In this document: piece after piece, positions 29,878 through 36,149 of the stretch
Layout of the letters: each line of letters opens with the position of its first letter
Position numbering within the stretch: position 1 is the first letter of the stretch
Assembly: GCF_011045025.1 (NCBI RefSeq)
Contig: NZ_JAAKZX010000091.1
Coordinates: 1-36,204 of the forward strand
Length of the DNA: 36,204 bases
Reading direction: 5' to 3'
Source: Streptomyces ureilyticus
GTDB taxonomy: Bacteria; Actinomycetota; Actinomycetes; Streptomycetales; Streptomycetaceae
Translations under genes and position numbers: made by a program
The notes under the pieces: generated by a model
Seen by the model: only the letters and a program-made list of their open reading frames with translations
What the model was told of the DNA's origin: nothing
Database searches by the model: none

Positions 29878-30240
29878 CTACGGCCTGAGCGGGTCGTGGC
29901 CGAGCGTCATCAGCCGGTGGCGGCGCTCGGTCTCCTGGGCCACGGGGTCCCCGGCCGAGGAGTCCCCGGCCGTGGGCTCCAGCGTCGGGTCCGTCTCGGC
30001 CTCGACCGTTTCCACGACCTCGTACATCACGCTGATGTCGTCCTCGGTGAGGTCCGTACGACGCTTCTGCAGGATGGCCAGGACATGCTGACCGGTGGGC
30101 GAACCCGCGTGCTCCGGCAGCGGTTCGGTCTCCTCGTCGGCGTCGCTGACCTTCAACCAGGTGGCCAGTTCCTGCGAGGTCATGTTCACCACGCGGTGGA
30201 ACTCGTCCCACAGCACGTCGAGTTCGAGGGCGTCGGCCAT
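29878..30240 (-). CDS. DUF3140 protein
   Basis: A 120-residue acidic protein. The N-terminal LDVLWDEFHRVVNMTSQELATWL and the following GQHVLAILQKRRTDLTEDDISVMYEVVETVEAE are characteristic of DUF3140. The Asp/Glu/Pro-rich C-terminal third looks disordered. A full SD, GGAAGGAG, precedes the ATG at 30240. It lies between the Dps gene (62 bp upstream) and the HhH protein (2 bp downstream) on the same strand, and may belong to a DNA-protection or stress operon; this is inferred from position only. Confidence 0.85.
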   Translation of the reverse strand: MADALELDVLWDEFHRVVNMTSQELATWLKVSDADEETEPLPEHAGSPTGQHVLAILQKRRTDLTEDDISVMYEVVETVEAETDPTLEPTAGDSSAGDPVAQETERRHRLMTLGHDPLRP

Positions 30241-30302
30241 TGCGTACTCCTTCCGTTTCGTACGCTCAGTACGGTCGTACGCGGTCATGCGCCGGGCGGT
30301 GG

Positions 30303-30782
30303 TCAGTCGCGTGGCCAGTCCTCGGCCTGGAACATCCAGCGGTGCTTCTCGAGTTCGGCCGTGAGGGAGATCAGCAAGTCCTGGGTCACGCGATCGGCTT
30401 CGTCCGTCGCGTTGATCCGCTCCCGGAGCTGCCCGATCGTCGTGTCCAGGGACTCGATGAGCAGGCCGACGACCTCGGTGTCCTGCACCCAGCCGTCCTT
30501 CGGGCTCTGGTGGGCGCAGGTCGCGGCGATGGTCTCGGGCCGGCCGTCGGGCGGGATACCGAGTGCCGCGGCGCGTTCGGCCACGGTGTCGGCGTACGAA
30601 CGTGCCGTGGCCACCACCTCGTCGAGCTGGAAGTGAATCGTGCGGAACCGGGGTCCCACGATGTTCCAGTGGACCTGCTTGCCGATGAGTGACAGCCCCA
30701 GCAGGTCCACCAGGGTGCCCTGCAGGGCGGTACCGACCACCTGACGTGCGGGGTCGGGCAGGGTGCTCTTCACGACAGTCAT
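30303..30782 (-). CDS. dps: Dps-family ferritin-like DNA-protection protein
   Basis: A 159-residue Dps/ferritin-like protein expected to form a dodecamer that oxidises iron with peroxide and may bind DNA. The ferroxidase signature is intact: KQVHWNIVGPRFRTIHFQLDEV followed by YADTVAERAAALG, with the His and the Asp/Glu ligands in place. The C-terminal helix ends EKHRWMFQAEDWPRD. The ATG overlaps the stop of the WhiB-like gene (ATGA), so WhiB-like protein and Dps are translationally coupled. The N-terminus is short, so DNA binding through a basic tail is not obvious. Coupling to an iron-sulphur redox sensor suggests oxidative or developmental control. Confidence 0.93.
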   Translation of the reverse strand: MTVVKSTLPDPARQVVGTALQGTLVDLLGLSLIGKQVHWNIVGPRFRTIHFQLDEVVATARSYADTVAERAAALGIPPDGRPETIAATCAHQSPKDGWVQDTEVVGLLIESLDTTIGQLRERINATDEADRVTQDLLISLTAELEKHRWMFQAEDWPRD

Positions 30783-31126
30783 GACGCGCTTCTCCTCGTC
30801 GTTTCGCGGCTTCTGGTTTCGCGGCTTGTGCCTTCTGCACTCATGCCTTCTGCGCTCATGCTTTCGGGGCTGAGGTTTTCGGGGCTCGTAGGCTGACGTC
30901 GGACAAGACGAAGCAGCGCCGCGCGTTCCTCCTCACACGTTCCGCCCCACACACCCGAGGTCTGTCCGGTGTCGAGCGCCCAGGTCAGGCACTGGTAGGA
31001 CACCGGGCAGCGGGCACAGACCTCCTTGGCGGCCTCAACTTCGTGCAGGGCCGGGCCGGTCGTGCCCACGGGGAAGAACAGTTCCGGGTCCTCATCCGCG
31101 CAGGCTGCTCTGCGCAACCACTCCAT
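30779..31126 (-). CDS. WhiB-like iron-sulphur transcription factor
   Basis: A 115-residue Wbl protein. Four cysteines, Cys9, Cys37, Cys40 and Cys46 (C-x2-C-x5-C in the last three), would hold a 4Fe-4S cluster. The GVWGGTCEEER turn and the basic LLRLVRRQ follow, the sigma- and DNA-contact region. After residue 80 comes an unusual low-complexity tail made of six five-residue repeats with consensus S-[P/A/R]-E-x-x, encoded by a 15-bp tandem array at 30802-30891. The ATG at 31126 gives the usual MEWLRRAAC start; a TTG at 31144 is the other option. Its stop overlaps the Dps start by ATGA. Confidence 0.93.
   Translation of the reverse strand: MEWLRRAACADEDPELFFPVGTTGPALHEVEAAKEVCARCPVSYQCLTWALDTGQTSGVWGGTCEEERAALLRLVRRQPTSPENLSPESMSAEGMSAEGTSRETRSRETTRRSAS
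30802..30891. repeat. Six 15-bp tandem repeats coding the WhiB-like tail
   Basis: Units run 30802-30816, 30817-30831, 30832-30846, 30847-30861, 30862-30876 and 30877-30891, all exactly 15 bp. Neighbouring units are most alike, for example TTTCGCGGCTTCTGG beside TTTCGCGGCTTGTGC. The length keeps frame and encodes six pentapeptides from SPENL to SRETT. Confidence 0.88.
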
Positions 31127-31181
31127 GCGCCCGCGAGTGCCCAAGGCGGATCAGCGGAAACACCCGCCGTTCGGGGGCCCG

Positions 31182-31295
31182 TTTCCCGAGTACGCGGTCC
31201 CGTCGCTTCCCGAATACGGTCGGTTCTCGAATACGGGGGCCGGTCAGTTACCGAGTACCCGGTCCCGTCAGTTGCCGAGTACGCGGTCCACGAAG
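31182..31295. repeat. Degenerate ~24-bp tandem array spanning the lipase stop codon
   Basis: Five units begin with TT and contain CCGA(G/A)TACG: 31182-31206, 31207-31223, 31224-31247, 31248-31271 and 31272-31295, lengths 25, 17, 24, 24 and 24. The last unit encodes the lipase C-terminus VDRVLGN, and its stop codon falls at 31268-31270 on the junction with the fourth unit. It appears to have grown outward from the gene end by duplication. Confidence 0.8.
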
Positions 31296-32077
31296 CCCGT
31301 CACGTCCGCGAGGACCGCGGCCTTGTCCGTCTCGTTGAACACCTCGTGCTGGGCGCCCGGGTATACGCGCTCGGTCCAGTCGGCCCCGCGCAGTTCCTCG
31401 ACGCCCGCGCGGCTGGCGGACAGCGGCACGATGCGGTCGTCGTCGCCGTGCAGCCACAGCAGCGGGAGTGGGCCGACGCCGCCGCTCTTGGAGATGGTCT
31501 CCAGAGCGCGGACGAACGCTTCCAGCGTCGGGCGCTTGAACGGGCCGTGCCAGACGAGAGGGTCCGCCGCGTACGTCTCGCCCACCGACGGGTCCCGAGA
31601 CAGCGTCGCCGGGTCGATGGGGACCTCGGGGATCGGGTCCTGCGCCAGCAACTGCCGGGCCACCTGCCAGTCACCGATCACCGGCCCGGACAGCACGAGG
31701 GCTGCCAGACCGTCGCCGTACCGCTGTGCGTACCTCGCCGCGATCAGTCCGCCCATGGAGTGGCCGATCAGCACGACGGGCACACCGGGGTGCGCGGCGC
31801 GGGCCAGCCGCTCCACCGCGTGGACGTCGGTCACCACGTCCTCGAAGTCCTCGATCAGCACCGGCTCGCCCGCCGACTTCCCATGCCCCATGTGGTCGGG
31901 CCCGAACACCGCGGCGCCATGCCCGTTCAGTACGTCCGCCACGTACTCGTACCGGCCGATGTGCTCCCCGTAGCCATGGACCAGGAGCGCGACGTACCGC
32001 GGCCGCTCCCGTGGCCACTCGCGTGCGGTGATGCCGCCCCTGGTACCGGTGAGGGTATGTTCGCGGGAGTCGGCCAT
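31268..32077 (-). CDS. Alpha/beta hydrolase, monoacylglycerol-lipase-like
   Basis: A 269-residue serine hydrolase of the Hydrolase_4 / lysophospholipase family. It has the oxyanion HGYGEHIGRYEYVA (residues about 34-47), FGPDHMGHGKS, the nucleophile elbow GHSMGG with the Ser near residue 108, the acid in LHGDDDRIVP and the His in PGAQHEVFNE. This triad order is that of bacterial monoacylglycerol lipases. No signal peptide is seen. The ATG at 32077 follows GGAGGAG. The frame stays open far upstream to 33829, but that part is antisense to other genes. The stop codon lies within a tandem array, and deletion or gain of a unit would leave the protein unchanged. Confidence 0.92.
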   Translation of the reverse strand: MADSREHTLTGTRGGITAREWPRERPRYVALLVHGYGEHIGRYEYVADVLNGHGAAVFGPDHMGHGKSAGEPVLIEDFEDVVTDVHAVERLARAAHPGVPVVLIGHSMGGLIAARYAQRYGDGLAALVLSGPVIGDWQVARQLLAQDPIPEVPIDPATLSRDPSVGETYAADPLVWHGPFKRPTLEAFVRALETISKSGGVGPLPLLWLHGDDDRIVPLSASRAGVEELRGADWTERVYPGAQHEVFNETDKAAVLADVTGFVDRVLGN

Positions 32078-32185
32078 GGCTCGCTCCTCCATCGACGTCG
32101 GCGAAGGTCCCGAGGATCTTCCCAGGGAGCGCGGCGGAGGTCCACCGTGCGCGACCAGCGGCGGGCTACTGGCAAGGTGTCCCTC

Positions 32186-32271
32186 CGGGCAGTCGGCCCG
32201 CCACGGGCAGTCGGCCCTCCCCGGGCCAAGCGGCCCTGATGGACAAGCGGCCCCTGGGCAAGGGGCCACCT
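32186..32271. repeat. Degenerate ~18-bp tandem array in lipase/TauE intergenic region
   Basis: Units with core GGGCARkCGGCCC run 32186-32203, 32204-32221, 32222-32240, 32241-32255 and 32256-32271, lengths 18, 18, 19, 15 and 16. The first two differ at only two positions. The array lies in the 246-bp divergent gap between the lipase and exporter genes, where promoters for both should be. Confidence 0.7.
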
Positions 32272-32323
32272 GGCGAGACGGTCCTGACGCGGAGAGATGG
32301 CTGCGCATAGCATCAGTCTCCGC

Positions 32324-33097
32324 ATGAACACGATGACCCTTTGGCACATCTCCGTCTGGGAGTTCGCCGCACTCGCCGCCGCGGCCATGCTCGTCGGCTT
32401 CTCGAAGACCGCCGTGAGCGGGGCCAACACGGTCAGCCTCGCGATCTTCGCCGCCGTCCTGCCCGCCCGCGCCTCCACCGGCGTACTGCTGCCCATCCTC
32501 ATCGTCGGGGACGTACTCGCCGTGCTCACCTATCGCCGGCACGCCCACTGGCCCACGCTGTGGCGGCTCTTCCCGGCGGTGGCGGGCGGCGTGGTCGTCG
32601 GCACGGTGTTCCTGATGTGGGCGGACGACCAGATCGTACGGATGTCGATCGGCGCGATTCTGCTGCTGATGGCCGGGGTCACGGTGTGGCGCCGTCGGAA
32701 GGCCGCGGCGGACGAGGAGCCGGAGGAGGTGACCTCGCGAACGGGCCGGATCAAGGCGCGTTCGTACGGTGTGCTCGGCGGCTTCACGACGATGGTCGCC
32801 AATGCGGGCGGCCCCGTCATGTCGATGTATCTCCTCTCCGCGGGCTTCCGCAAGCTCGGCTTCCTGGGGACCTCGGCCTTCTTCTTCCTGATCGTCAACG
32901 TGTCCAAGGTCCCCTTCAGCGTGGGTCTCGGCCTGATAGACGGCAACTCCCTGCTGCTGGACGCCGCCCTCGCCGCCTTCGTCGTCCCCGGTGCCGTGAT
33001 CGGCAAGCTCGCCGTGGACCGCATCAACCAGCGGCTCTTCGAGCGGTTGGTGATCGCGGCGACGGTGGTGGGCGGGGCACAGCTGCTGCTCCGCTGA
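32324..33097 (+). CDS. TauE/SafE family sulphite/anion exporter-like membrane protein
   Basis: A 257-residue integral membrane protein with about 7-8 helices in two homologous halves. Each half has the family's Gly-rich opening: AAMLVGFSKTAVSGANTVSLA at the N-terminus and VLGGFTTMVANAGGPVMSMYLL near residue 150. A cytoplasmic Arg/Lys/Glu loop (VWRRRKAAADEEPEE) separates them. TauE/SafE proteins export sulphite, sulphoacetate or other small anions; substrate is not deducible. I use the ATG at 32324, though an ATG at 32297 in the same frame has GGAGAG touching it, too close to act normally, and a third ATG is at 32333. It is divergent from the lipase. Confidence 0.88.
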   Translation: MNTMTLWHISVWEFAALAAAAMLVGFSKTAVSGANTVSLAIFAAVLPARASTGVLLPILIVGDVLAVLTYRRHAHWPTLWRLFPAVAGGVVVGTVFLMWADDQIVRMSIGAILLLMAGVTVWRRRKAAADEEPEEVTSRTGRIKARSYGVLGGFTTMVANAGGPVMSMYLLSAGFRKLGFLGTSAFFFLIVNVSKVPFSVGLGLIDGNSLLLDAALAAFVVPGAVIGKLAVDRINQRLFERLVIAATVVGGAQLLLR

Positions 33098-33116
33098 GCT
33101 TGGCGCTTTGTCGACT

Positions 33117-33246
33117 CCTGTGGCGCGTACGCACGGTTGGTTCCTGCGGCCCGTACGGGAGGTTGACTGCCGTGGCCAGTACGCGTGGCGGACTGCCGCG
33201 GTCCGTACGCTCGGCTCATTTCTGTGGCCCGTACGCTCGACGCCAT
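33117..33246. repeat. Five exact-period 26-bp tandem repeats running into the cobK start codon
   Basis: Units are 33117-33142, 33143-33168, 33169-33194, 33195-33220 and 33221-33246, every one 26 bp. All share the core (G/C)TGKGGCCCGTACG or close variants at the same register, with an ACT/ATT-type end. The fifth unit ends with the first two bases of the cobK ATG. The array therefore occupies the whole region where the cobK promoter and ribosome-binding site should be. Confidence 0.85.
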
Positions 33247-34012
33247 GTCCCCGCATGCCCGTGCCCGTGCCCATGTTCTGGTCCTGGGCGGCACGGCCGA
33301 GGCCCGCGAACTGGCCGCGGCCCTCGCCGCCCGGCCCGGCATGCGCGTGACGACCTCGCTCGCGGGCCGGGTGTCCCGGCCGGGGACGGTCGACGGGGAC
33401 GTACGGGTCGGGGGATTCGGCGGGGCGGAAGGGCTCGCCCGGTGGCTGCGCACGGAGCACGTGGACGCACTCGTCGACGCCACGCATCCCTTCGCCTCGG
33501 GCATCACGGCGAACGCGGTGCGGGCCGCGAGGACCGTGGGCGTCCCGGCCGTAGTCCTGCGCCGCCCCGGCTGGCAGGCACGCCCCGGCGACCGCTGGCA
33601 CTCGACGACCTCCCTCGCCGAAGCCGCCGATCTGCTCCCGTCGCTGGGCCGCCGCATCTTTCTCACAACGGGCCGACTGGACTTGGCGGCCTTCGCCCCC
33701 CTCTCCGAACTCCACTTCCTCGTACGCTCGGTGGAACCCCCTGAGCCGCCCCTGCCCCGCCACACGGAAGTCCTGCTGGCCCGCGGGCCGTTCACGGTGA
33801 AGGACGAGACGACCCTCCTGCGCGAGCACGCCATCGACGTCCTGGTGACAAAAGACAGCGGCGGCACCGCGACATCAGCCAAACTGACGGCCGCCCGCGC
33901 CCTCGCCATTCCAGTGGTGGTGGTACGGCGCCCACCGCTGCCGGAGGGAGTGACGCCGGTGGCTGACGTGCCCGAGGCACTGGCCTGGTTGGACGCCACC
34001 AGCGCACTGTAG
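33245..34012 (+). CDS. cobK: Precorrin-6A reductase
   Basis: A 255-residue cytoplasmic NADPH-dependent enzyme that reduces precorrin-6A to precorrin-6B in aerobic cobalamin synthesis. Family landmarks are the N-terminal VLVLGGTAEARELAAAL, VDALVDATHPFASGITANA (residues about 75-95), RIFLTTGRLDLAAFAP, ARGPFTVKDE and VLVTKDSGGTATSAKL near residue 200. Length is normal. The ATG at 33245 has no clear SD because the upstream DNA is the 26-bp tandem array. The convergent neighbour at 34230 is cobF, which makes this enzyme's substrate. No cobalamin riboswitch was recognised upstream. Confidence 0.92.
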   Translation: MSPHARARAHVLVLGGTAEARELAAALAARPGMRVTTSLAGRVSRPGTVDGDVRVGGFGGAEGLARWLRTEHVDALVDATHPFASGITANAVRAARTVGVPAVVLRRPGWQARPGDRWHSTTSLAEAADLLPSLGRRIFLTTGRLDLAAFAPLSELHFLVRSVEPPEPPLPRHTEVLLARGPFTVKDETTLLREHAIDVLVTKDSGGTATSAKLTAARALAIPVVVVRRPPLPEGVTPVADVPEALAWLDATSAL

Positions 34013-34048
34013 GGGCGCGGGGCTGTATCCATATGCGGCTCCGCCGCG

Positions 34049-34124
34049 ATGGGGGTCCCCCGCTCATGGGGGTCCCCCCGCTCGAGCGAAGCCGAGAGTG
34101 GGGGAGAAGCCGAGAGTGGGGGAG
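34049..34124. repeat. Dispersed hairpin repeat, right copy, with internal tandem duplications
   Basis: The element from GGGGGTCCCCCC (34068-34079) to 34106 is the counterpart of the repeat at 25-62. Both edges have duplicated: ATGGGGGTCCCCCGCTC at 34049-34065 is repeated at 34066-34083 with one extra C, and the 18-bp AAGCCGAGAGTGGGGGAG at 34089-34106 is repeated exactly at 34107-34124. It sits between the convergent cobK and cobF stops and could act as a terminator. The rest of the 217-bp gap contains no gene. Confidence 0.82.
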
Positions 34125-34229
34125 CGACCAGCCACAACGAACCCGCAGCTTCGAACCGCCTTTCCCGCGGAGCGCCTGGCCCGCGGGATGCGGGGCCATG
34201 TGGCGGGGCCTGGTGCAACGGGCCCCGCA

Positions 34230-35000
34230 CTACCCCCCTGGCCGCCTGCGCAGCAAGTACGTGTCCATGATCCAGCCCTTGCGCTCACGAGCCTCCGCTC
34301 GAAGCTCGGCGATGCGGGGCGCCGTGTCCGCGAGCGGGCCCGAGGCGAGGATCTCGTCCGGGGTGCCTATGTAGGCGCCCCAGTAGATGTCGATGTCCTG
34401 GTCTGCGTACCGCTGGAAGGCCTGGTGGGCGTCGAGCATGACGACGACGTCGTCGACGCCCTCCGGGAAAGCCTCGGCAAGGCGTCGGCCCGTCGTGATC
34501 TGAACCGGTCCGGCAACACGGTTGAGGCCCGTGCGATGGCGGGCGACCAGCGCGGAGACGCTGCTGATGCCCGGTACGACGTCGTACTCGAAGGCCACCG
34601 CGCCCCGCCCGAGGATCTCCTCCAGGATCCCGAGCGTGCTGTCGTACAACGCGGGATCACCCCATACCAGGAAGGCCCCACTCTCCTCCTCGCCCAACTC
34701 CCCGGCGATCAACCGCTCGTAGATATCGGCGCGGGCCCGGCGCCAGTCCCCGACGGCGGGGGAGTAGCCCGCACCCCCGGCGGCCCGGTCCCGCTCCGGA
34801 TCACGGGCCTCCACCAGCCGGTATGTCCCCTCCGGTATGTGCGCGTCGAGAATGTCACGGCGCAATTGGACGAGGTCCGACTTCACCTCGCCCTTGTCCA
34901 GGATGAAGAACACGTCCGTGCTCCGCAGGGCCTTGACCGCCTGAAGGGTCAACTGGTCGGGGTCGCCCGCCCCAATGCCGATGACATGAATCTTTCGCAC
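34230..35000 (-). CDS. cobF: Precorrin-6A synthase (deacetylating)
   Basis: A 256-residue SAM-dependent methyltransferase of the tetrapyrrole methylase fold. CobF methylates C-1 of precorrin-5 and releases acetate to give precorrin-6A. Visible features are IHVIGIGAGDPDQLTLQAVKAL at the N-terminus, the family core FLVWGDPALYDSTLGILEEI, YDVVPGISSVSAL and the late VVMLDAHQAF. The GTG at 35000 gives this standard start; a GTG at 35018 adds six residues. Only 108 bp of native DNA separate the start from the insertion sequence at 35109, so its transcription may now depend on the element or on a short residual promoter. It is convergent with cobK. Confidence 0.92.
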   Translation of the reverse strand: MRKIHVIGIGAGDPDQLTLQAVKALRSTDVFFILDKGEVKSDLVQLRRDILDAHIPEGTYRLVEARDPERDRAAGGAGYSPAVGDWRRARADIYERLIAGELGEEESGAFLVWGDPALYDSTLGILEEILGRGAVAFEYDVVPGISSVSALVARHRTGLNRVAGPVQITTGRRLAEAFPEGVDDVVVMLDAHQAFQRYADQDIDIYWGAYIGTPDEILASGPLADTAPRIAELRAEARERKGWIMDTYLLRRRPGG

Positions 35001-35105
35001 ACCCCGAGTCTGCCCCACCCCACTGACAACCGGATCACCGCACCCGATCGGAACAGGCGCGGCACGCCCGCGTTCCCGCGCCGCAACGCCTTGCTGCCGA
35101 GCCGC

Positions 35106-35120
35106 TAAGAGGTCCTAACA
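35106..35120. repeat. IS left inverted repeat with TAA target duplication
   Basis: TAA (35106-35108) followed by the 12-bp terminal repeat GAGGTCCTAACA (35109-35120). The pre-insertion target is reconstructed as CTAAG by joining the two flanks. Confidence 0.88.
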
Positions 35121-35992
35121 GAAGTGATTGATCATGTGACTTTCGGCTTGGATGGCCGTTGGTCTGATCGTGGGAGAACGACAGTCTCGGCCGTGGATCG
35201 TGTCGGATGAACTGTGGTCGCTGATCGAGCCGTTGCTGCCCAAGCCGGGGCCGAAGCTGGTGGAGGGCCGGCCGCGGATCCCGGACCGGCAGGCGTTGTG
35301 CGGGATCCTGTTCGTGCTGCATACCGGCATCCAGTGGGAGTACCTGCCCCAAGAGCTGGGCTTCGGCTCGGGCATGACGTGCTGGCGGCGCCTGGCCGCG
35401 TGGAACGAGGCCGGCGTGTGGGATGAGTTGCACCTGGTGCTGCTGAAGAAGCTGCGGGCCGCGAAGAAGCTGGACTGGTCGCGGGCGGTGATCGACTCCT
35501 CCCACGTGCGGGCCGCTCGGCGCGGCCCAAAAGCGGGCCCAGTCCGGTCGACCGCGCGCGGCCGGGGAGCAAGCACCACGTCCTCACCGACGGCCAGGGA
35601 ATCCCGCTCGCGGTGTCGCTGACCGGCGGAAGCCGCAACGACGTCACGCAGTTGCTGCCCCTGCTGGACAAGGTTCCGGCCGTGGCCGGAGTCGTCGGCC
35701 GGCCCAGATGCCGACCCGACGCACTCCTCGCGGACCGCGGCTACGACCACGACAAGTACCGCCGTCTGCTCTGGGCCCGCGGGATCCGTCCGGTCATCGC
35801 CGAACGAGGCCAGGAACACGGCAGCGGCCTCGGTATCTTCCGGTATGTGGTCGAGCGCACGATCGCCTGGCTCCACGGCTTCCGCCGCTTACGCATCCGC
35901 TGGGAACGACGCGACGACATCCACGAAGCCTTCCTCGGCCTCGCCACCTGCCTGATCACCCACCGACACGTCCAACGCCTTGTTAGGACCTC
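35109..35992 (+). mobile_element. Complete IS5-family (IS427-like) insertion sequence
   Basis: The element is 884 bp. Terminal inverted repeats GAGGTCCTAACA (35109-35120) and TGTTAGGACCTC (35981-35992) are perfect over 12 bp, or 13 with the flanking A/T. The bases TAA at 35106-35108 and 35993-35995 are the target duplication, within a CTAAG site; this fits the TNA/YTAR target of the IS427 group. The single transposase gene is in two frames joined by a slippery site. Its insertion is on the 3' side of a small ORF downstream of guaA, and 108 bp upstream of cobF. Confidence 0.93.
35152..35992 (+). CDS. IS5-family DDE transposase made by -1 programmed frameshifting
   Basis: The upstream frame (ATG 35152; stop at 35620-35622) carries PWIVSDELWSLIEPLLP, the HTH region and the first catalytic Asp115 (VIDSSHVRA). 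At 35526-35532 the heptamer CCCAAAA is in the phase C-CCA-AAA needed for -1 slippage. After slipping, the product continues SGPSPVDRARPGSKHH, with the second Asp at 35733-35735 (LLADRGYD) and the Glu at 35853-35855 (VVERTIAWL), then LRIRWERR. All three DDE residues and the typical Y/R/E segment are present. In the second frame no stop codon occurs before the IS end or the window end; a single lost T near 35979 would explain this (expected RLC then TAG). A rare TTA Leu codon lies at 35889-35891. Confidence 0.85.
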
Positions 35993-35995
35993 TAA
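35981..35995. repeat. IS right inverted repeat with TAA target duplication
   Basis: TGTTAGGACCTC (35981-35992), the exact reverse complement of the left end, followed by TAA (35993-35995). Beyond this core the two ends align better if one T has been lost from CCTTGTTAG near 35979-35981. Confidence 0.88.
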
Positions 35996-36138
35996 GCCCT
36001 GCTCCCGCGCAATCGAGGCGCCCACGCCCCGGCGTCCACCGGAGTCTGGTCCTGCTCCACGACACCCGCCAATTCCCTTGCCCAGGCTGCGAGTTCCAGC
36101 AGATCCATCCCGTACGGCCGCTCCTGCTCGGCCTCCAC
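35992..36138 (-). CDS. Small conserved-looking ORF downstream of guaA
   Basis: A 48-codon frame starting GTG at 36138, or 38 codons from the ATG at 36108, which has AGGAG 10 bases upstream. The product contains PYGMDLLELAAWARELAGVVEQ, an amphipathic helix, and ends RLRGSRA. Function is unknown. It begins 12 bp after the guaA stop on the same strand, so it is probably co-transcribed. Its stop TAG at 35994-35992 is formed by two bases of the target duplication and the first base of the IS; the undisturbed target would also have given TAG. So the IS did not change the protein. Confidence that it is a real gene is moderate. Confidence 0.5.
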   Translation of the reverse strand: MEAEQERPYGMDLLELAAWARELAGVVEQDQTPVDAGAWAPRLRGSRA

Positions 36139-36149
36139 CCCCCGGAGCG

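Noticed and set aside
31182..31295. Possible CRISPR array
   Set aside because: Units are contiguous and degenerate without unique spacers, one unit is coding, and no cas genes are present.
33098..33244. Cobalamin riboswitch upstream of cobK
   Set aside because: The region is wholly accounted for by 26-bp tandem repeats and I could not find a B12-box-like core. The 108 bp upstream of cobF also shows none.
31268..33829. An 853-codon frame extending the lipase upstream
   Set aside because: The extra 584 residues are antisense to the TauE/SafE and cobK genes and read through repeats. A good SD and ATG exist at 32077.
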